DNA from: an uncultured Acetatifactor sp.
GTDB taxonomy: Bacteria > Bacillota > Clostridia > Lachnospirales > Lachnospiraceae
Reading direction: 5' to 3'
NCBI GenBank assembly: GCA_910586515.1
Contig: CAJUGL010000005.1
Coordinates: 2,269-66,268, forward strand
DNA length: 64,000 nucleotides
Each line of letters begins with the position of its first letter. The first letter of the stretch is position 1. Positions 25,790 through 34,475 of this stretch are shown one piece after another. Below the pieces are notes generated by a model. The model was not told where the DNA came from and did not search any database. It saw nothing but the letters and a program-made list of their open reading frames with translations. The translations under genes and the position numbers were made by a program.

Positions 25790-26617
25790 ATGAGAGATTA
25801 TATTCTATTTACGGACGGGGACGTGGATCTCCCTGCCTCCTATGAAGGAGCAGTGTCCATGTTGCCCCAATACTACTACTTTGATGAATCCGTGATGTAC
25901 GGAGAAGAACAAATTCTGTCCAGGGATGCTTTCTTTGAAGAACTGAAAAACCGCAGAGCTTATACCGCCGGCGTCAATCCAGATTTCGCGCGAAGAAGCT
26001 TTGAAGCCGTTCTCCGGTCGGGGAGGGATATTCTGTGCATTGCGGTTTCCTCCGGCTTAAGCGGATCCTACAACACCATCTGCATGGTGGCGAAAGAACT
26101 GCTGGAACAATATCCGGACAGCCGTATAGAAGTAATCGACTCCCTGAGTGCCACTCTGGGAAGCGGCTTTCTGTGCATGGATGCGCTTAAACTGCGGGAA
26201 GAGGGAAAATCCCTACAGGAAACCGCCGCGGAGATCCGGCGGCGTGTGGAACTCGTGGATATCTACTTTGTGGTAGATGATTTCAAATACCTGGTACAGG
26301 GAGGACGTGTCTCCCCAAGCGTAGGAAAAATCGGTGATATTCTGAATATCAAGGTTATCCTCACCATGAAGAACGGGCGCATTGAACCCTACCGGAAAAA
26401 CCGTGGAATCAATAATGCTCTGAAAAACCTTAAACAGATCACGGAATCCGGAAAAATTGCCCGCCTGGGAGCCATCTATGTGGGCAATGCGGAATTGTTC
26501 GAGAAATGTAAGACCCTGGTCAACAGCGACTGGGAGGCAAACCTGAACCTGATCGTATCCTCCCATGTAGGCCCGAATACCACCGGCATCGCTATAGAAT
26601 GGGACTGCAGGAGCTGA
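25790..26617 (+). CDS. DegV family fatty-acid-binding protein
   Basis: A 275-aa protein starting MRDYILFTDGDVDLP. It has the family hallmarks TDGDVDLP at the N-terminus, AYTAGVNPDF, the strand-loop VSSGLSGSYN (the lipid head-group site) near residue 88, and YLVQGGRVS near 175. DegV/FakB proteins bind a fatty acid and present it to the kinase FakA for phosphorylation. No fakA gene is nearby. The ATG follows AAAAGGA; the TTG six bases earlier overlaps that site. It is a single-gene unit with its own promoter. Confidence 0.92.
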   Translation: MRDYILFTDGDVDLPASYEGAVSMLPQYYYFDESVMYGEEQILSRDAFFEELKNRRAYTAGVNPDFARRSFEAVLRSGRDILCIAVSSGLSGSYNTICMVAKELLEQYPDSRIEVIDSLSATLGSGFLCMDALKLREEGKSLQETAAEIRRRVELVDIYFVVDDFKYLVQGGRVSPSVGKIGDILNIKVILTMKNGRIEPYRKNRGINNALKNLKQITESGKIARLGAIYVGNAELFEKCKTLVNSDWEANLNLIVSSHVGPNTTGIAIEWDCRS

Positions 26618-26622
26618 GCAGA

Positions 26623-26676
26623 CAAAAAATGCGGGGAAAGCGTCCGGCCCTTTCTGAACCGGACAGCTTCCCCCAA
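26623..26676 (-). terminator. Terminator of the FAD dehydrogenase gene
   Basis: On the minus strand GGGGGAAGCTGTCCGG pairs with CCGGACGCTTTCCCC and is followed by GCATTTTTTG. It lies between two convergent genes, about 40 bp after the dehydrogenase stop. Confidence 0.8.
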
Positions 26677-26712
26677 AACGGCTTCATTATTCTCCACAAA
26701 GCGGGAGACAAT

Positions 26713-28095
26713 TCAGGCCTTTGCCCTGAGTTTTTCTCCGATATGCCTCGCCACATATACACCGCTGGCCGAGGCATGGGACAGCGAATGCGTTACTCCG
26801 CTTCCGTCACCGATAATGTAAAGTCCTCTGTGCCTGGATTCCAGATTCCCATCCAGCTCCACTTCCATATTATAAAACTTCACTTCCACGCCATAGAGCA
26901 GAGTGTCGTCATTGGCCGTGCCCGGCGCTATCTTGTCCAGTGCGTAAATCATCTCCATGATGCCGTCCAGAATCCGCTTGGGCAGAACCAGGCTCAGATC
27001 TCCGGGCGTAGCCGCCAGAGTAGGCGTCACCAGCCCTTCCTGAATCCGCTTCACATTGCTGCGCCGCCCTCTTACCAGATCGCCGAACCGCTGCACAATG
27101 ACCCCGCCCCCCAGCATATTGGACAGCCTGGCTATACTCTCACCGTATCCGTTGCTGTCCTCAAAAGGCTCCGAAAAATGCTTTGCCACCAGCAGGGCAA
27201 AATTGGTATTGGCCGTACGCTTCTCCGGACTCTCAAAGCTGTGTCCGTTCACGGTGACAATGCCGTTGGTATTCTCATTCACCACGATACCGTAGGGATT
27301 CATACAGAAGGTCCGAACCCTGTCCTCAAACTTCTCCGTCCTGTACACAATCTTGCTCTCATAGAGTTCATCTGTAAGATGAGAGAAAATCACCGCCGGA
27401 AGTTCCACTCTGACACCAATGTCCACACGGTTGGATTTAGTAGGAATCTCCAGTTCCCGGCAAATATTTTCCATCCACTTGCTGCCGCTCCTTCCCACAG
27501 ACACAATACACTGGCTGCAGGTATAATCTCCTCTGCCCGTATTGACGGTATATCCCCCATCTGTAATCCCGATCCCGTTCACCGGCGTATCAAAATAAAA
27601 GTCCGCCTTATCCTTAAGCAGGGCATACAGATTTTCCAGCACCACAAAATTGATATCCGTCCCCAGGTGCCGCACGGACGCATCCAGCAAATTCAGCTTA
27701 TTCTGCAGACAGAGCTTCTTGAAATGGGTTCCGGCCGTGGAATACTTCCTGGTTCCCTCCCCGCCGTACTCCATATTGATGGCATCCACATACTCCATCA
27801 ATTCTACCGCCTGTTTTTTCCCCACATACTCATGGAGCGTACCGCCGAAATCATTGGTTATATTGTACTTTCCGTCGGAGAAAGCGCCTGCTCCGCCGAA
27901 TCCGCTCATGATAGAACAGGACTTACAGCCGATGCAGCTTTTTACTTTCTCCCCGTCTATGGGACAGCTGCGCCTGTCCAGGGAATGCCCCATCTCAAAA
28001 ACGGCGATCTTCAGTCCAGGCGCCTCCTTAACAAGCTCATAAGCAGAAAAAATGCCCCCGGGACCAGCTCCCACAATGATAACGTCATACTGCAT
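26713..28095 (-). CDS. FAD-dependent dehydrogenase (COG2509-like)
   Basis: A 460-aa protein starting MQYDVIIVGAGPGGIFSAYEL, an N-terminal dinucleotide-binding motif; this ATG follows AGAGG at 8 bases, so the longer frame is not used. A cysteine-rich segment CIGCKSCSIMSGFGGAGAF lies near residues 70-90. Further motifs are YDTPVNGIG-like and near the C-terminus GLYIIGDGSGVTHSLSHA, the second FAD contact of this family. The family is uncharacterised; flavin oxidoreductase activity is likely, the substrate unknown. It is transcribed alone. Confidence 0.88.
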   Translation of the reverse strand: MQYDVIIVGAGPGGIFSAYELVKEAPGLKIAVFEMGHSLDRRSCPIDGEKVKSCIGCKSCSIMSGFGGAGAFSDGKYNITNDFGGTLHEYVGKKQAVELMEYVDAINMEYGGEGTRKYSTAGTHFKKLCLQNKLNLLDASVRHLGTDINFVVLENLYALLKDKADFYFDTPVNGIGITDGGYTVNTGRGDYTCSQCIVSVGRSGSKWMENICRELEIPTKSNRVDIGVRVELPAVIFSHLTDELYESKIVYRTEKFEDRVRTFCMNPYGIVVNENTNGIVTVNGHSFESPEKRTANTNFALLVAKHFSEPFEDSNGYGESIARLSNMLGGGVIVQRFGDLVRGRRSNVKRIQEGLVTPTLAATPGDLSLVLPKRILDGIMEMIYALDKIAPGTANDDTLLYGVEVKFYNMEVELDGNLESRHRGLYIIGDGSGVTHSLSHASASGVYVARHIGEKLRAKA

Positions 28096-28263
28096 GACAA
28101 CGACCTCTCTTTCCGGCACGGACATTTCCTCCCCCGCTGTCCCATAGCCTGTATTCAGCTTCTGTTCACGGCTTCGCCGGTCATCGCAACCTGACTGGCC
28201 GTGAATGACAGCCGTATTCATTTTAACACAGGAGCCGGACAGTTGACAAGCCGGATTTTTCCG

Positions 28264-28419
28264 GTAACAGTTCAGACAGCCCCTCTCGCGAAGTCAAAAT
28301 TGCACTCTATGCAATTTGCGCTCTATGCAATTTTGCGAGCCTTGCGGGCGCCAAAACGCATTGTTTTCGCGTTTTGTGTGCATTCTCGTAACAGTTCAGT
28401 GCCCTGTCTGAACTGTTAC
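28264..28419 (+). mobile_element. MITE family A, copy A2 (156 bp, 2 hairpin units)
   Basis: Perfect 16-bp ends GTAACAGTTCAGACAG and CTGTCTGAACTGTTAC enclose two of the 16-bp hairpin units. Apart from unit number and few substitutions it equals A1 and A3. Flanks (TTTTTCCG and ACTACCCG) do not match, so the target duplication has been lost. The right end lies one base from the stop codon of the convergent-facing gene at 28421, where its terminal hairpin may stop transcripts. Confidence 0.88.
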
Positions 28420-28420
28420 A

Positions 28421-29140
28421 CTACCCGTGAACAGCGCTCTCTTCCTCTACGGTCAAAGGTTCCCACTCTCCGTCCACTGCCTGTTCGACGGAATCCCCTT
28501 CCCGTCCCTGAAGCGTCTCGCCTACGCTGGCCTCTTCATCCTCTATCTCTTTCTGCATGGCCTGGAGCTTTGTGTCCTGACTGATGGCGCGCATAATCAG
28601 ATTAAGGTCCTCCGGCAGGAACATACCGGCCGCCTTGGAGAGCAGGCCTATACTGTTGCGGTTCACCTTCAGATGACCGCCTCCTGACAGGGGAATGTTC
28701 AGCACATTTTTCTTGTCGGTCATATCTCCCAGACAGATACTGTTGCTCTCCTCGTCGCACACAAAGCACACTCCGTTGTAAATAATCACTCCGTCCTTCG
28801 CCAGATGCCCGTAAGGCACCTTGGGCATTTCCCGCAGCGACTCAATGGGATTTCGCTTTCCCGCCTTCACCGCCTGGTAAATCTTTTCTGCCTCCGAACG
28901 GTCAGCCGTCTCCGCGCTTTCTTCCAGGCCCTCCGGGTCCGTTTTTCCTACCCCTTCATTCTCTTCCTGCTCCTCACTGTCTTCACTCAGCAGGCCGTTA
29001 ATTCCGCTTCTGTAAACCGACCACCCGCTTCCTCCGGACACTGCTTCTTCAGACGCTTTCCGGTGGTAACGGCTTTCTCTCTCCATTCTCCCTGTTCCCC
29101 AGGGTCCCGCTCCAGCAGTTATTCCTGCACCGATTTTCAT
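28421..29140 (-). CDS. Conserved-looking hypothetical protein
   Basis: A 239-aa hydrophilic protein with no signal or membrane segment. Residues 1-105 are low-complexity and acidic; the compact part is 110-195: GHLAKDGVIIYNGVCFVCDEESN ... LNIPLSGGGHLKVNRNS, probably a small beta domain, then a helical stretch SKAAGMFLPEDLNLIMRAIS. An acidic tail follows. It is probably in one operon with the gene at 29267 and the LytTR regulator at 29980, all in the same direction. The function is not recognised. Confidence 0.65.
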   Translation of the reverse strand: MKIGAGITAGAGPWGTGRMERESRYHRKASEEAVSGGSGWSVYRSGINGLLSEDSEEQEENEGVGKTDPEGLEESAETADRSEAEKIYQAVKAGKRNPIESLREMPKVPYGHLAKDGVIIYNGVCFVCDEESNSICLGDMTDKKNVLNIPLSGGGHLKVNRNSIGLLSKAAGMFLPEDLNLIMRAISQDTKLQAMQKEIEDEEASVGETLQGREGDSVEQAVDGEWEPLTVEEESAVHG

Positions 29141-29266
29141 CCTTATACCTCCCTGCCCACTCCAACAGGCTTCCGTTTACTATTTCCAGGACTCCGAAAT
29201 CTTTCCCTGCGTCCCGCCCCACATACTGCCCCGGGAACGCTGATGATCACTGCTTTCCTCATCCCA

Positions 29267-29923
29267 TTATCCCCGGAAATTATATCGGCTCTGGTACGCG
29301 TTCGCTATACTGCCGGCCGCATTGTAATGACTGTAGGAATTTTCCGCATTTATCCTGGCATTGTCCGCAACTCTCCCGGCCACTGCGGCAATACGCTTCG
29401 CAAAGTTCCCGGACTCTCCCAGCACTTCCCTGACCTTCTCCGCGTCCGCCTCTTCCAGCTTCGTCTTATTCACGGTGAGAGAGCCGTCGGAAGCCACTGT
29501 GATACCAATCTCCTCCAGTTCCTTCCGACAGCCGGCGGAAATCTCCTTCAGGGACTGACAATAGTACTGATTCAATACGCCGGAAGCCTTCCGAAGCTGC
29601 TTCATGGTATCATTAAAATGCTCCGCCACCTTCTCTGCCGTGCCGGCGATATCCTTTCCCCCTGTTCCCGCCTTCTCTGCCAGCAGCTCCATCTGCTCCG
29701 CCAGCGAGGTGGAAGCCTTCTGCAGCTTCTCGTAGCTGCCCCTGGTAAGCCCGGCGTTCCTTATGCTGTTGGCATCCATGGCGCTGAGCCTGGACACGGC
29801 CCCGCTCCTCTTTCCTTTTACCGAGCTGTGAAGCAGACCTCTCCTTGATGTCATCCCAGCCCTCTTTTTCCCTGTTCCCACCATCTGCGCGGTAGTTCTT
29901 CTCATTCCTGTTCTGATTCTCAT
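29267..29923 (-). CDS. Hypothetical helical protein
   Basis: A 218-aa protein: a very basic N-terminal 45 residues (MRIRTGMRRTTAQMVGTGKK), then long amphipathic helices (about 60-130), a short segment ITVASDGSLTVNKTKLEEAD, then a C-terminal helix ending YSHYNAAGSIANAYQSRYN. The DGSLTVNKTKL segment recalls the end of flagellar cap protein FliD, but the similarity is short and no flagellar gene is near. AGAGGA precedes the ATG. It lies between a LytTR regulator and another unknown gene. No function can be assigned. Confidence 0.65.
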   Translation of the reverse strand: MRIRTGMRRTTAQMVGTGKKRAGMTSRRGLLHSSVKGKRSGAVSRLSAMDANSIRNAGLTRGSYEKLQKASTSLAEQMELLAEKAGTGGKDIAGTAEKVAEHFNDTMKQLRKASGVLNQYYCQSLKEISAGCRKELEEIGITVASDGSLTVNKTKLEEADAEKVREVLGESGNFAKRIAAVAGRVADNARINAENSYSHYNAAGSIANAYQSRYNFRG

Positions 29924-29979
29924 CCTGATTCCTCTTTTCTCTGAATTTTCAGCCTGCTTTTCCGGACTGCATCACGCCG

Positions 29980-30687
29980 TCACTGCTGTTTTGCAGCCCC
30001 CTGCAGGTATGACGCATATACTTTGACGAACTCCGAATACTTCTCCCTGGCCAGGTAGAGGTTTCCGCCGTTGGCCAGCTGTATGGAACCTGCCCTGTAT
30101 CCTGCCACATAGGCAAGGTTCACCAGATATCCTCTGTGACATCTGTAGAAATCTGCCCCCAGACGCTCTTCCATATGCTTCATTGTGGCGTAGACGGAGA
30201 CTGTGTCCTGAAGCGTATGAATCTCCACCTTGCGCTTTGCGCTCTCCACATACAGGATTTCGCTTTTCTGCAGGGTAAAACTTCTGGTCTTTGTCCGAAA
30301 AAACAGCTGTCCGCCCTTTTGGCCCTCCAGTCTGCGCACCTCTCTGCAGGCGCTTTCGAACACCCCGCAGAATTTCTCCTCGGACACAGGCTTGAGCAAA
30401 TAGTGAAACGCCGACACCTCAAAAGCCTCCGCCGCATATTCCTTCAGCGCGGTTACAAAGATCAATATGGTGTCCTCACCGTTCAGCCGCAGAACCCTGG
30501 CCACCTCCATCCCCCTCATCTTCTCCATCTGTATGTCCAGCAGGAGTATGTCATAATGCTGCCTCTCCTCAAGAAACTGCCTCACCGAAGAAAAGCATCT
30601 CAGCTCACAGTACGGCTCCCGTCTCCTGACCAGACGGCACATCCTGGCGCTGCTCTCCTTATCCTCATCACATATCGCAACCTTCAT
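29980..30687 (-). CDS. LytTR family response regulator (no adjacent kinase)
   Basis: A 235-aa protein with an N-terminal receiver (MKVAICDEDKE acidic pocket; Asp in ILLLDIQMEKMRG near residue 53; LLKPVSEEKF lysine near 102) and a C-terminal LytTR domain (EILYVESAKRKVEIHT ... FYRCHRGYLVNLAYVAGY). It leads a three-gene minus-strand set with two unknown proteins. No histidine kinase is adjacent; the GHKL kinase at 22363 has its own regulator. Confidence 0.9.
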   Translation of the reverse strand: MKVAICDEDKESSARMCRLVRRREPYCELRCFSSVRQFLEERQHYDILLLDIQMEKMRGMEVARVLRLNGEDTILIFVTALKEYAAEAFEVSAFHYLLKPVSEEKFCGVFESACREVRRLEGQKGGQLFFRTKTRSFTLQKSEILYVESAKRKVEIHTLQDTVSVYATMKHMEERLGADFYRCHRGYLVNLAYVAGYRAGSIQLANGGNLYLAREKYSEFVKVYASYLQGAAKQQ

Positions 30688-30820
30688 GCCTCACGCCCCA
30701 CCTCTATTGCTTTTTATTTCGACAGGACAGGTCCGCCCCTTTCGGATAATGTAACAAAATACTATCTATAATGTCACAAACCGTCCCCGGGACACTCCCC
30801 GGAGGGTTATAAGCTTCCGC

Positions 30821-30928
30821 TGCAAGGGCCTGCGCAATCGAATAGGGGAGATTTTATCCCTACTCGACGCGCGGCCCATGCGCCGCTTCAGCGGCAAATT
30901 TACATTACGCGGGCCTGCGCATAAAAAA
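30821..30928 (-). repeat. Family C structured repeat, full copy
   Basis: On the minus strand it begins just after a terminator T-run, with TGCGCAGGCCCGCG. It continues with a GCCGCT-GA-AGCGGC hairpin enclosed by GGCCC/GGGCC, then a hairpin TCGAGTAGGG/CCCTATTCGA around ATAAAATCT, and ends GCGCAGGCCCTTGC. The copy at 40882-40988 keeps the same helices with different bases and the same ATAAAATCTCCCC block, so structure seems conserved. No coding frame fits. Confidence 0.65.
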
Positions 30929-30965
30929 GAACAGCAAACACATAGTCCTTCCCTGTTTGCTGTCC
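30923..30965 (-). terminator. Orphan minus-strand terminator
   Basis: On the minus strand ACAGCAAACA and TGTTTGCTGT form a 10-bp stem with a 13-base loop followed by TTTTTT. No minus-strand gene lies between it and cutC, which runs the other way, so either a small RNA from the cutC upstream region ends here or the hairpin travels with the adjacent family C repeat. Confidence 0.65.
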
Positions 30966-31062
30966 TTAGCGTTTACCCCTGTCCATATACTATTTATTTC
31001 GGCTGTCCTGGAGAAAAGTTTATAGCGTTGTTAACCCGTTTGTCCCGGGTCTCAGAAAACAT

Positions 31063-31091
31063 TTGCCATGAGGACAAAAATAAGGTATGAT
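31063..31091 (+). promoter_or_regulatory. SigmaA promoter of cutC
   Basis: TTGCCA and TATGAT with 17-base spacing lie about 45 bases before the cutC start codon. Confidence 0.75.
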
Positions 31092-31133
31092 AAACATAAA
31101 GCAGATTTTTAACGGCAAAAGGAGATTAGTGCT

Positions 31134-31874
31134 ATGGGTAATTACATTTTAGAAGTGTGCGTCGACTCCGCGGAATCGGCGGAGGCAGCAGTTCGCGGCG
31201 GGGCAGACAGGCTGGAATTGTGCGCCAATCTGGTTATCGGCGGGACTACCCCCGAACAGGCTCTGTATGAAATAATCAGGGAACGCACCGGCGCTAAGAT
31301 GAACATACTGATACGTCCCAGGTACGGTGATTTTCTGTACACAGACCCGGAGTTCGAAATCATCCTCCGCGACGTGGCGCTCTTCAGAAAGCTGGGCGCC
31401 AACGGCGTGGTGACCGGATGCCTGCTGCCGGACGGCTGTCTGGATACGGAACGGATGCGCAGACTTCGGGACGCTGCCGGAACGATGGACATGACCCTTC
31501 ACCGCGCCTTTGACATGTGCCGCGACCCCTATAAGGCATTGGAAGAGTGCAGGCAATTGGGTATCAATACAATCCTCACCTCAGGTCAAAAAGAAAACTG
31601 CCTGGAAGGCCGGGAACTGATTGCCGGTCTGGTAAAGGAAAGCCGCGGAACAGTGGATATCATGGCAGGCGGCGGCGTGGATGCCGGCACAATCCGTCAG
31701 ATGCTTCCCGCCACCGGCGCCACAAGTTACCACATGTCCGGAAAAACGGTTCTCGACAGCCAGATGGAATACCGCAGGACAGATGTATCCATGGGACTTC
31801 CCGGTCTGGGAGAATATCAAATACTGCGCACCTCGGAACAGAAAGTCCGTGAGGCAAAGGAGATGTTGAAATGA
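31134..31874 (+). CDS. cutC: CutC family protein
   Basis: A 246-aa TIM-barrel protein with family motifs LEVCVDS at the N-terminus, GGADRLELCANLVIGGTTP near residues 23-40, IRPRYGDF near 62, HRAFDMC near 122 and TSGQ near 143, followed by IMAGGGV. CutC was named for copper homeostasis, but the true role of bacterial members is doubtful. AAAAGGAG precedes the ATG. Its last codons overlap the start of the EAL gene by 4 bases (ATGA), so the two are translationally coupled. Confidence 0.93.
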   Translation: MGNYILEVCVDSAESAEAAVRGGADRLELCANLVIGGTTPEQALYEIIRERTGAKMNILIRPRYGDFLYTDPEFEIILRDVALFRKLGANGVVTGCLLPDGCLDTERMRRLRDAAGTMDMTLHRAFDMCRDPYKALEECRQLGINTILTSGQKENCLEGRELIAGLVKESRGTVDIMAGGGVDAGTIRQMLPATGATSYHMSGKTVLDSQMEYRRTDVSMGLPGLGEYQILRTSEQKVREAKEMLK

Positions 31875-33166
31875 CAGATCAAACGTCAAATCCCGTCAGC
31901 CGCGACCCGATGACGGGACTCAGAGACTGGCGCACCTTTTTTCAGGATGTCAAGAAGGGCATCGCCCACGGCATTCACGCTCATGTCATCCTGGTTCAGT
32001 TGATTCAGCTGAAAAGAGTAAACAGAAAACACGGTATTCAGACCGGAAATAAACTGCTCTGCGATATAGGGGAGTATCTGAAAACCTTTGACCCGCGTTA
32101 TACCGCATACCGGACCAACAGTTCCCGTTTTATTCTGCTTGGACCGGACTGCACACAGCAGCAGGCTGAAGATGCCATTGACCGCATCCGCATCCGATTT
32201 CAGGAGAACTGGCCCGTGGAGGGGGACGGCGTAACCCAGGAGGTCTCCGCAAAGGCCTATTTCATCCATTTCTTCCTGGATCCCAGAGACACGGAAATTG
32301 ATCTGCTGGACAAGATGAACCATGCTGTGTCCGTCTACCTGAGCAGAGAGAAAAGAGGCATCCTCTTTTTCAATGAAGAACTGACTTCGGACATGCTGCA
32401 CAAAAGGTATATCCTGAATGAGACGCGGTATGCTGTGGAACACAAAACTTTCCAGGTATACTATCAGCCGATCTATGACTGCGGCGAGGCGCGTTTTACC
32501 TCGGCGGAATCTCTGATCCGGCTGCGCGGAAGAGACGGTTCCCCCATTTCCCCGGGAGAATTCATCCCCATGGCCGAGGAAAACGGGCTTATCGACAACA
32601 TCAGCTGGATTGTTTTGGAAAAGGTTTGTGAGTTTTTGGGCAGCCATCCAGAACTGCCCCTTAAGTCCGTCTCCGTCAACATGACAGGGCAGCAGGTTCT
32701 GGACCCGACCTTTGTGGGACGCATAGAGAATAATCTGGAAAAATATCAGGTGGAAGGTTCACGTCTGCGCATTGAGATCACCGAGCGGACCATAACCGAC
32801 GATTTCGACGAAGTGCGGAAGGTGATGGCTTATCTGTCGAAAAGAGGCATCCAATTTTATCTGGACGATTTCGGCACGGGATATTCCAACCTTTCCAGTA
32901 TGCTTTCCCTGCCCTTTGAAGTCATCAAATTCGATCAATCTCTGGTGAAGATGATGGACGAAACGGATAAGGGACTTCGCACTATCGGTTTACTGGCTGA
33001 TATTATGCATGAAAACGATTACTGCATTGTGGCGGAAGGCATTGAAACAGCTTCTCAGGTCCGTAACGCGCAGGAGCACAAGCTGGACAGAATTCAGGGC
33101 TATTACTACGCAAAACCCATGCCGGGAGATGCGCTGGTGAGTTTCCTGGCTCAACAGGCAGAGTGA
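31871..33166 (+). CDS. EAL-domain c-di-GMP phosphodiesterase with degenerate GGDEF
   Basis: A 431-aa cytosolic protein. Residues 10-165 are a GGDEF-fold domain whose signature is replaced by RTNSSRF, so it is not a cyclase. Residues 180-425 are an EAL domain. The first motif reads ESL (AESLIRL) rather than EAL, but the key catalytic groups are present: Glu there, Asn in SVNMTG, Glu in EITERT, the pair in LDDFGTGYSNL, Lys in IKFDQS, Glu in AEGIE and Gln in QGYYYAKP. Hydrolysis of c-di-GMP is therefore likely. It is coupled to cutC. In this window the likely c-di-GMP receptor is PelD at the right end. Confidence 0.9.
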   Translation: MTDQTSNPVSRDPMTGLRDWRTFFQDVKKGIAHGIHAHVILVQLIQLKRVNRKHGIQTGNKLLCDIGEYLKTFDPRYTAYRTNSSRFILLGPDCTQQQAEDAIDRIRIRFQENWPVEGDGVTQEVSAKAYFIHFFLDPRDTEIDLLDKMNHAVSVYLSREKRGILFFNEELTSDMLHKRYILNETRYAVEHKTFQVYYQPIYDCGEARFTSAESLIRLRGRDGSPISPGEFIPMAEENGLIDNISWIVLEKVCEFLGSHPELPLKSVSVNMTGQQVLDPTFVGRIENNLEKYQVEGSRLRIEITERTITDDFDEVRKVMAYLSKRGIQFYLDDFGTGYSNLSSMLSLPFEVIKFDQSLVKMMDETDKGLRTIGLLADIMHENDYCIVAEGIETASQVRNAQEHKLDRIQGYYYAKPMPGDALVSFLAQQAE

Positions 33167-33175
33167 AAAACTCAT

Positions 33176-33227
33176 CCAAAAACCTGCCCTATCAGCACAT
33201 TCACTCTCTGATAGGGCAGGTTCTTCT
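33176..33227 (+). terminator. Bidirectional terminator between convergent genes
   Basis: A perfect 15-bp stem, AACCTGCCCTATCAG with CTGATAGGGCAGGTT, has TTCTTCT on the plus side and GGTTTTTGG on the minus side. It serves the EAL gene and the kinase operon ending at 33314. Confidence 0.85.
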
Positions 33228-33313
33228 ATGTATTCTCACCTATGATTCTCTCTCATCCCCGGGTAAGTTCCCGGGATTTTCGAGTATAACGCGCCGTAAA
33301 ACGCCCTGAAGAA

Positions 33314-34405
33314 TTATCCTGAAACAGCGGCTGTGAGTTCTTCCATACGCGCCCATTTACGCTCCATATCCTCCGCCAGGGCAAACTGGGTTCTGCAGCG
33401 GTCCAGGTTGTGATTCTCCCTGTGAATACGGAAATAAGTATCTCCGGAAAGGTAATCTGTCAGAAAACGCATGCCGCATTCCATGGTCATCATCTTGGCC
33501 CCCATGGGCAGCAAAGCCACCTCTTTCTCCGTGAGCTTCCCTCTGCATCCCTCCAAATAGCCCTTTACATACAGTCCGTAAAGTTCCAGATCCAGAGACA
33601 CCTTCCCCAGGTCCGTCTCATCCTCCGCAGCCGTATTGGCCCCAAAGCGAATGGAATCCCCGAAGTCATACACAGAAAGCCCCGGCATCACCGTATCCAG
33701 ATCAATGACGCAGATTCCCTTTCCGCTCTCCGCGTCGATCATAATATTGTTCAGCTTGGTATCATTGTGGGTCACCCGCAGCGGCAGCTCACCCGCCTCC
33801 AGAAGATCCGCCAATACGGACAATTCCCTCTCCCTCTTTCTCAGGAATTCGATCTCAGGTCCCACCAGCTTCACCCGCCCGCAGACATCCTCCTCCACAG
33901 CCTGACGGAATGCTGCATAACGTTTGGCGGTATTGTGAAAATCCGGAATAGTCTCATGCAGCGTCTCCGCCGGATAATCCGCCAGCAATGCCTGAAAATT
34001 ACCGAAGGCCGCAGCGCTCTCGTAGAAATCGCCGGGCTTTCTCACCGCATCCAGACTCACCGCGCCGGTGATAAAGCGATACATGCGGTAGCACCCCTCC
34101 TCATCCCGATAATAGCTTGCCCCCTCTCTCGTGGGTATTACCTGAAGAGTCTCCCTGTTCGGGTCACCGCCCTGTTCCGCGATTTTCCTGCCCAGAAAAG
34201 AGGTGACTCCCATAATATTTTCCATGAGCTGATCCACATTTCGAAAGATATCCGTATTGATTTTCTGAAAGATAAACTTCTCCCGCTTTCCGCCCTGCTC
34301 AATCTCCGCCAGGTAAGTTCGGTTGATATGTCCGTTTCCGTATTCACAAAAACTCGCCGCATTGCCTTCCACCGCAAACTTCTGAATCAATTCTCCTCTA
34401 TCCAT
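33314..34405 (-). CDS. Phosphotransferase-family sugar kinase (NahK-like)
   Basis: A 363-aa protein of the aminoglycoside phosphotransferase fold: N-lobe segment EYGNGHINRTYL near residue 22, catalytic loop THNDTKLNNIMID near 215, metal site VIDLDTVMPG near 235 and YDFGDSIRFGAN. The GNGHIN and HNDTKLNN pattern is that of the N-acetylhexosamine 1-kinase group of bifidobacteria and relatives, which phosphorylate GlcNAc/GalNAc released from mucin glycans. The assignment to sugar rather than antibiotic is by motif similarity and needs a search. It is the last gene of the operon after queA. Confidence 0.78.
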   Translation of the reverse strand: MDRGELIQKFAVEGNAASFCEYGNGHINRTYLAEIEQGGKREKFIFQKINTDIFRNVDQLMENIMGVTSFLGRKIAEQGGDPNRETLQVIPTREGASYYRDEEGCYRMYRFITGAVSLDAVRKPGDFYESAAAFGNFQALLADYPAETLHETIPDFHNTAKRYAAFRQAVEEDVCGRVKLVGPEIEFLRKRERELSVLADLLEAGELPLRVTHNDTKLNNIMIDAESGKGICVIDLDTVMPGLSVYDFGDSIRFGANTAAEDETDLGKVSLDLELYGLYVKGYLEGCRGKLTEKEVALLPMGAKMMTMECGMRFLTDYLSGDTYFRIHRENHNLDRCRTQFALAEDMERKWARMEELTAAVSG

Positions 34406-34475
34406 ACTCTCACCTTCCTGCCCGCTTCCCAGAGGGCGTCCAATCAGTCGTTCTTATCTCAACGTTTTTCCGCAT

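Noticed and set aside
28160..28210. Shared TTCACGGCTTCGCCG motif here and near 49890 as a further repeat family
   Set aside because: Only about 15 bases match and a GGCTTCGCC hairpin arises easily; no ends or further copies were found.
29267..29923. Flagellar cap protein FliD
   Set aside because: Only a short DGSLTVNKTKL-like segment agrees, the length is too small and no flagellar genes are near.
31900..32370. Active diguanylate cyclase domain in the EAL protein
   Set aside because: The GGDEF signature position reads RTNSSRF.
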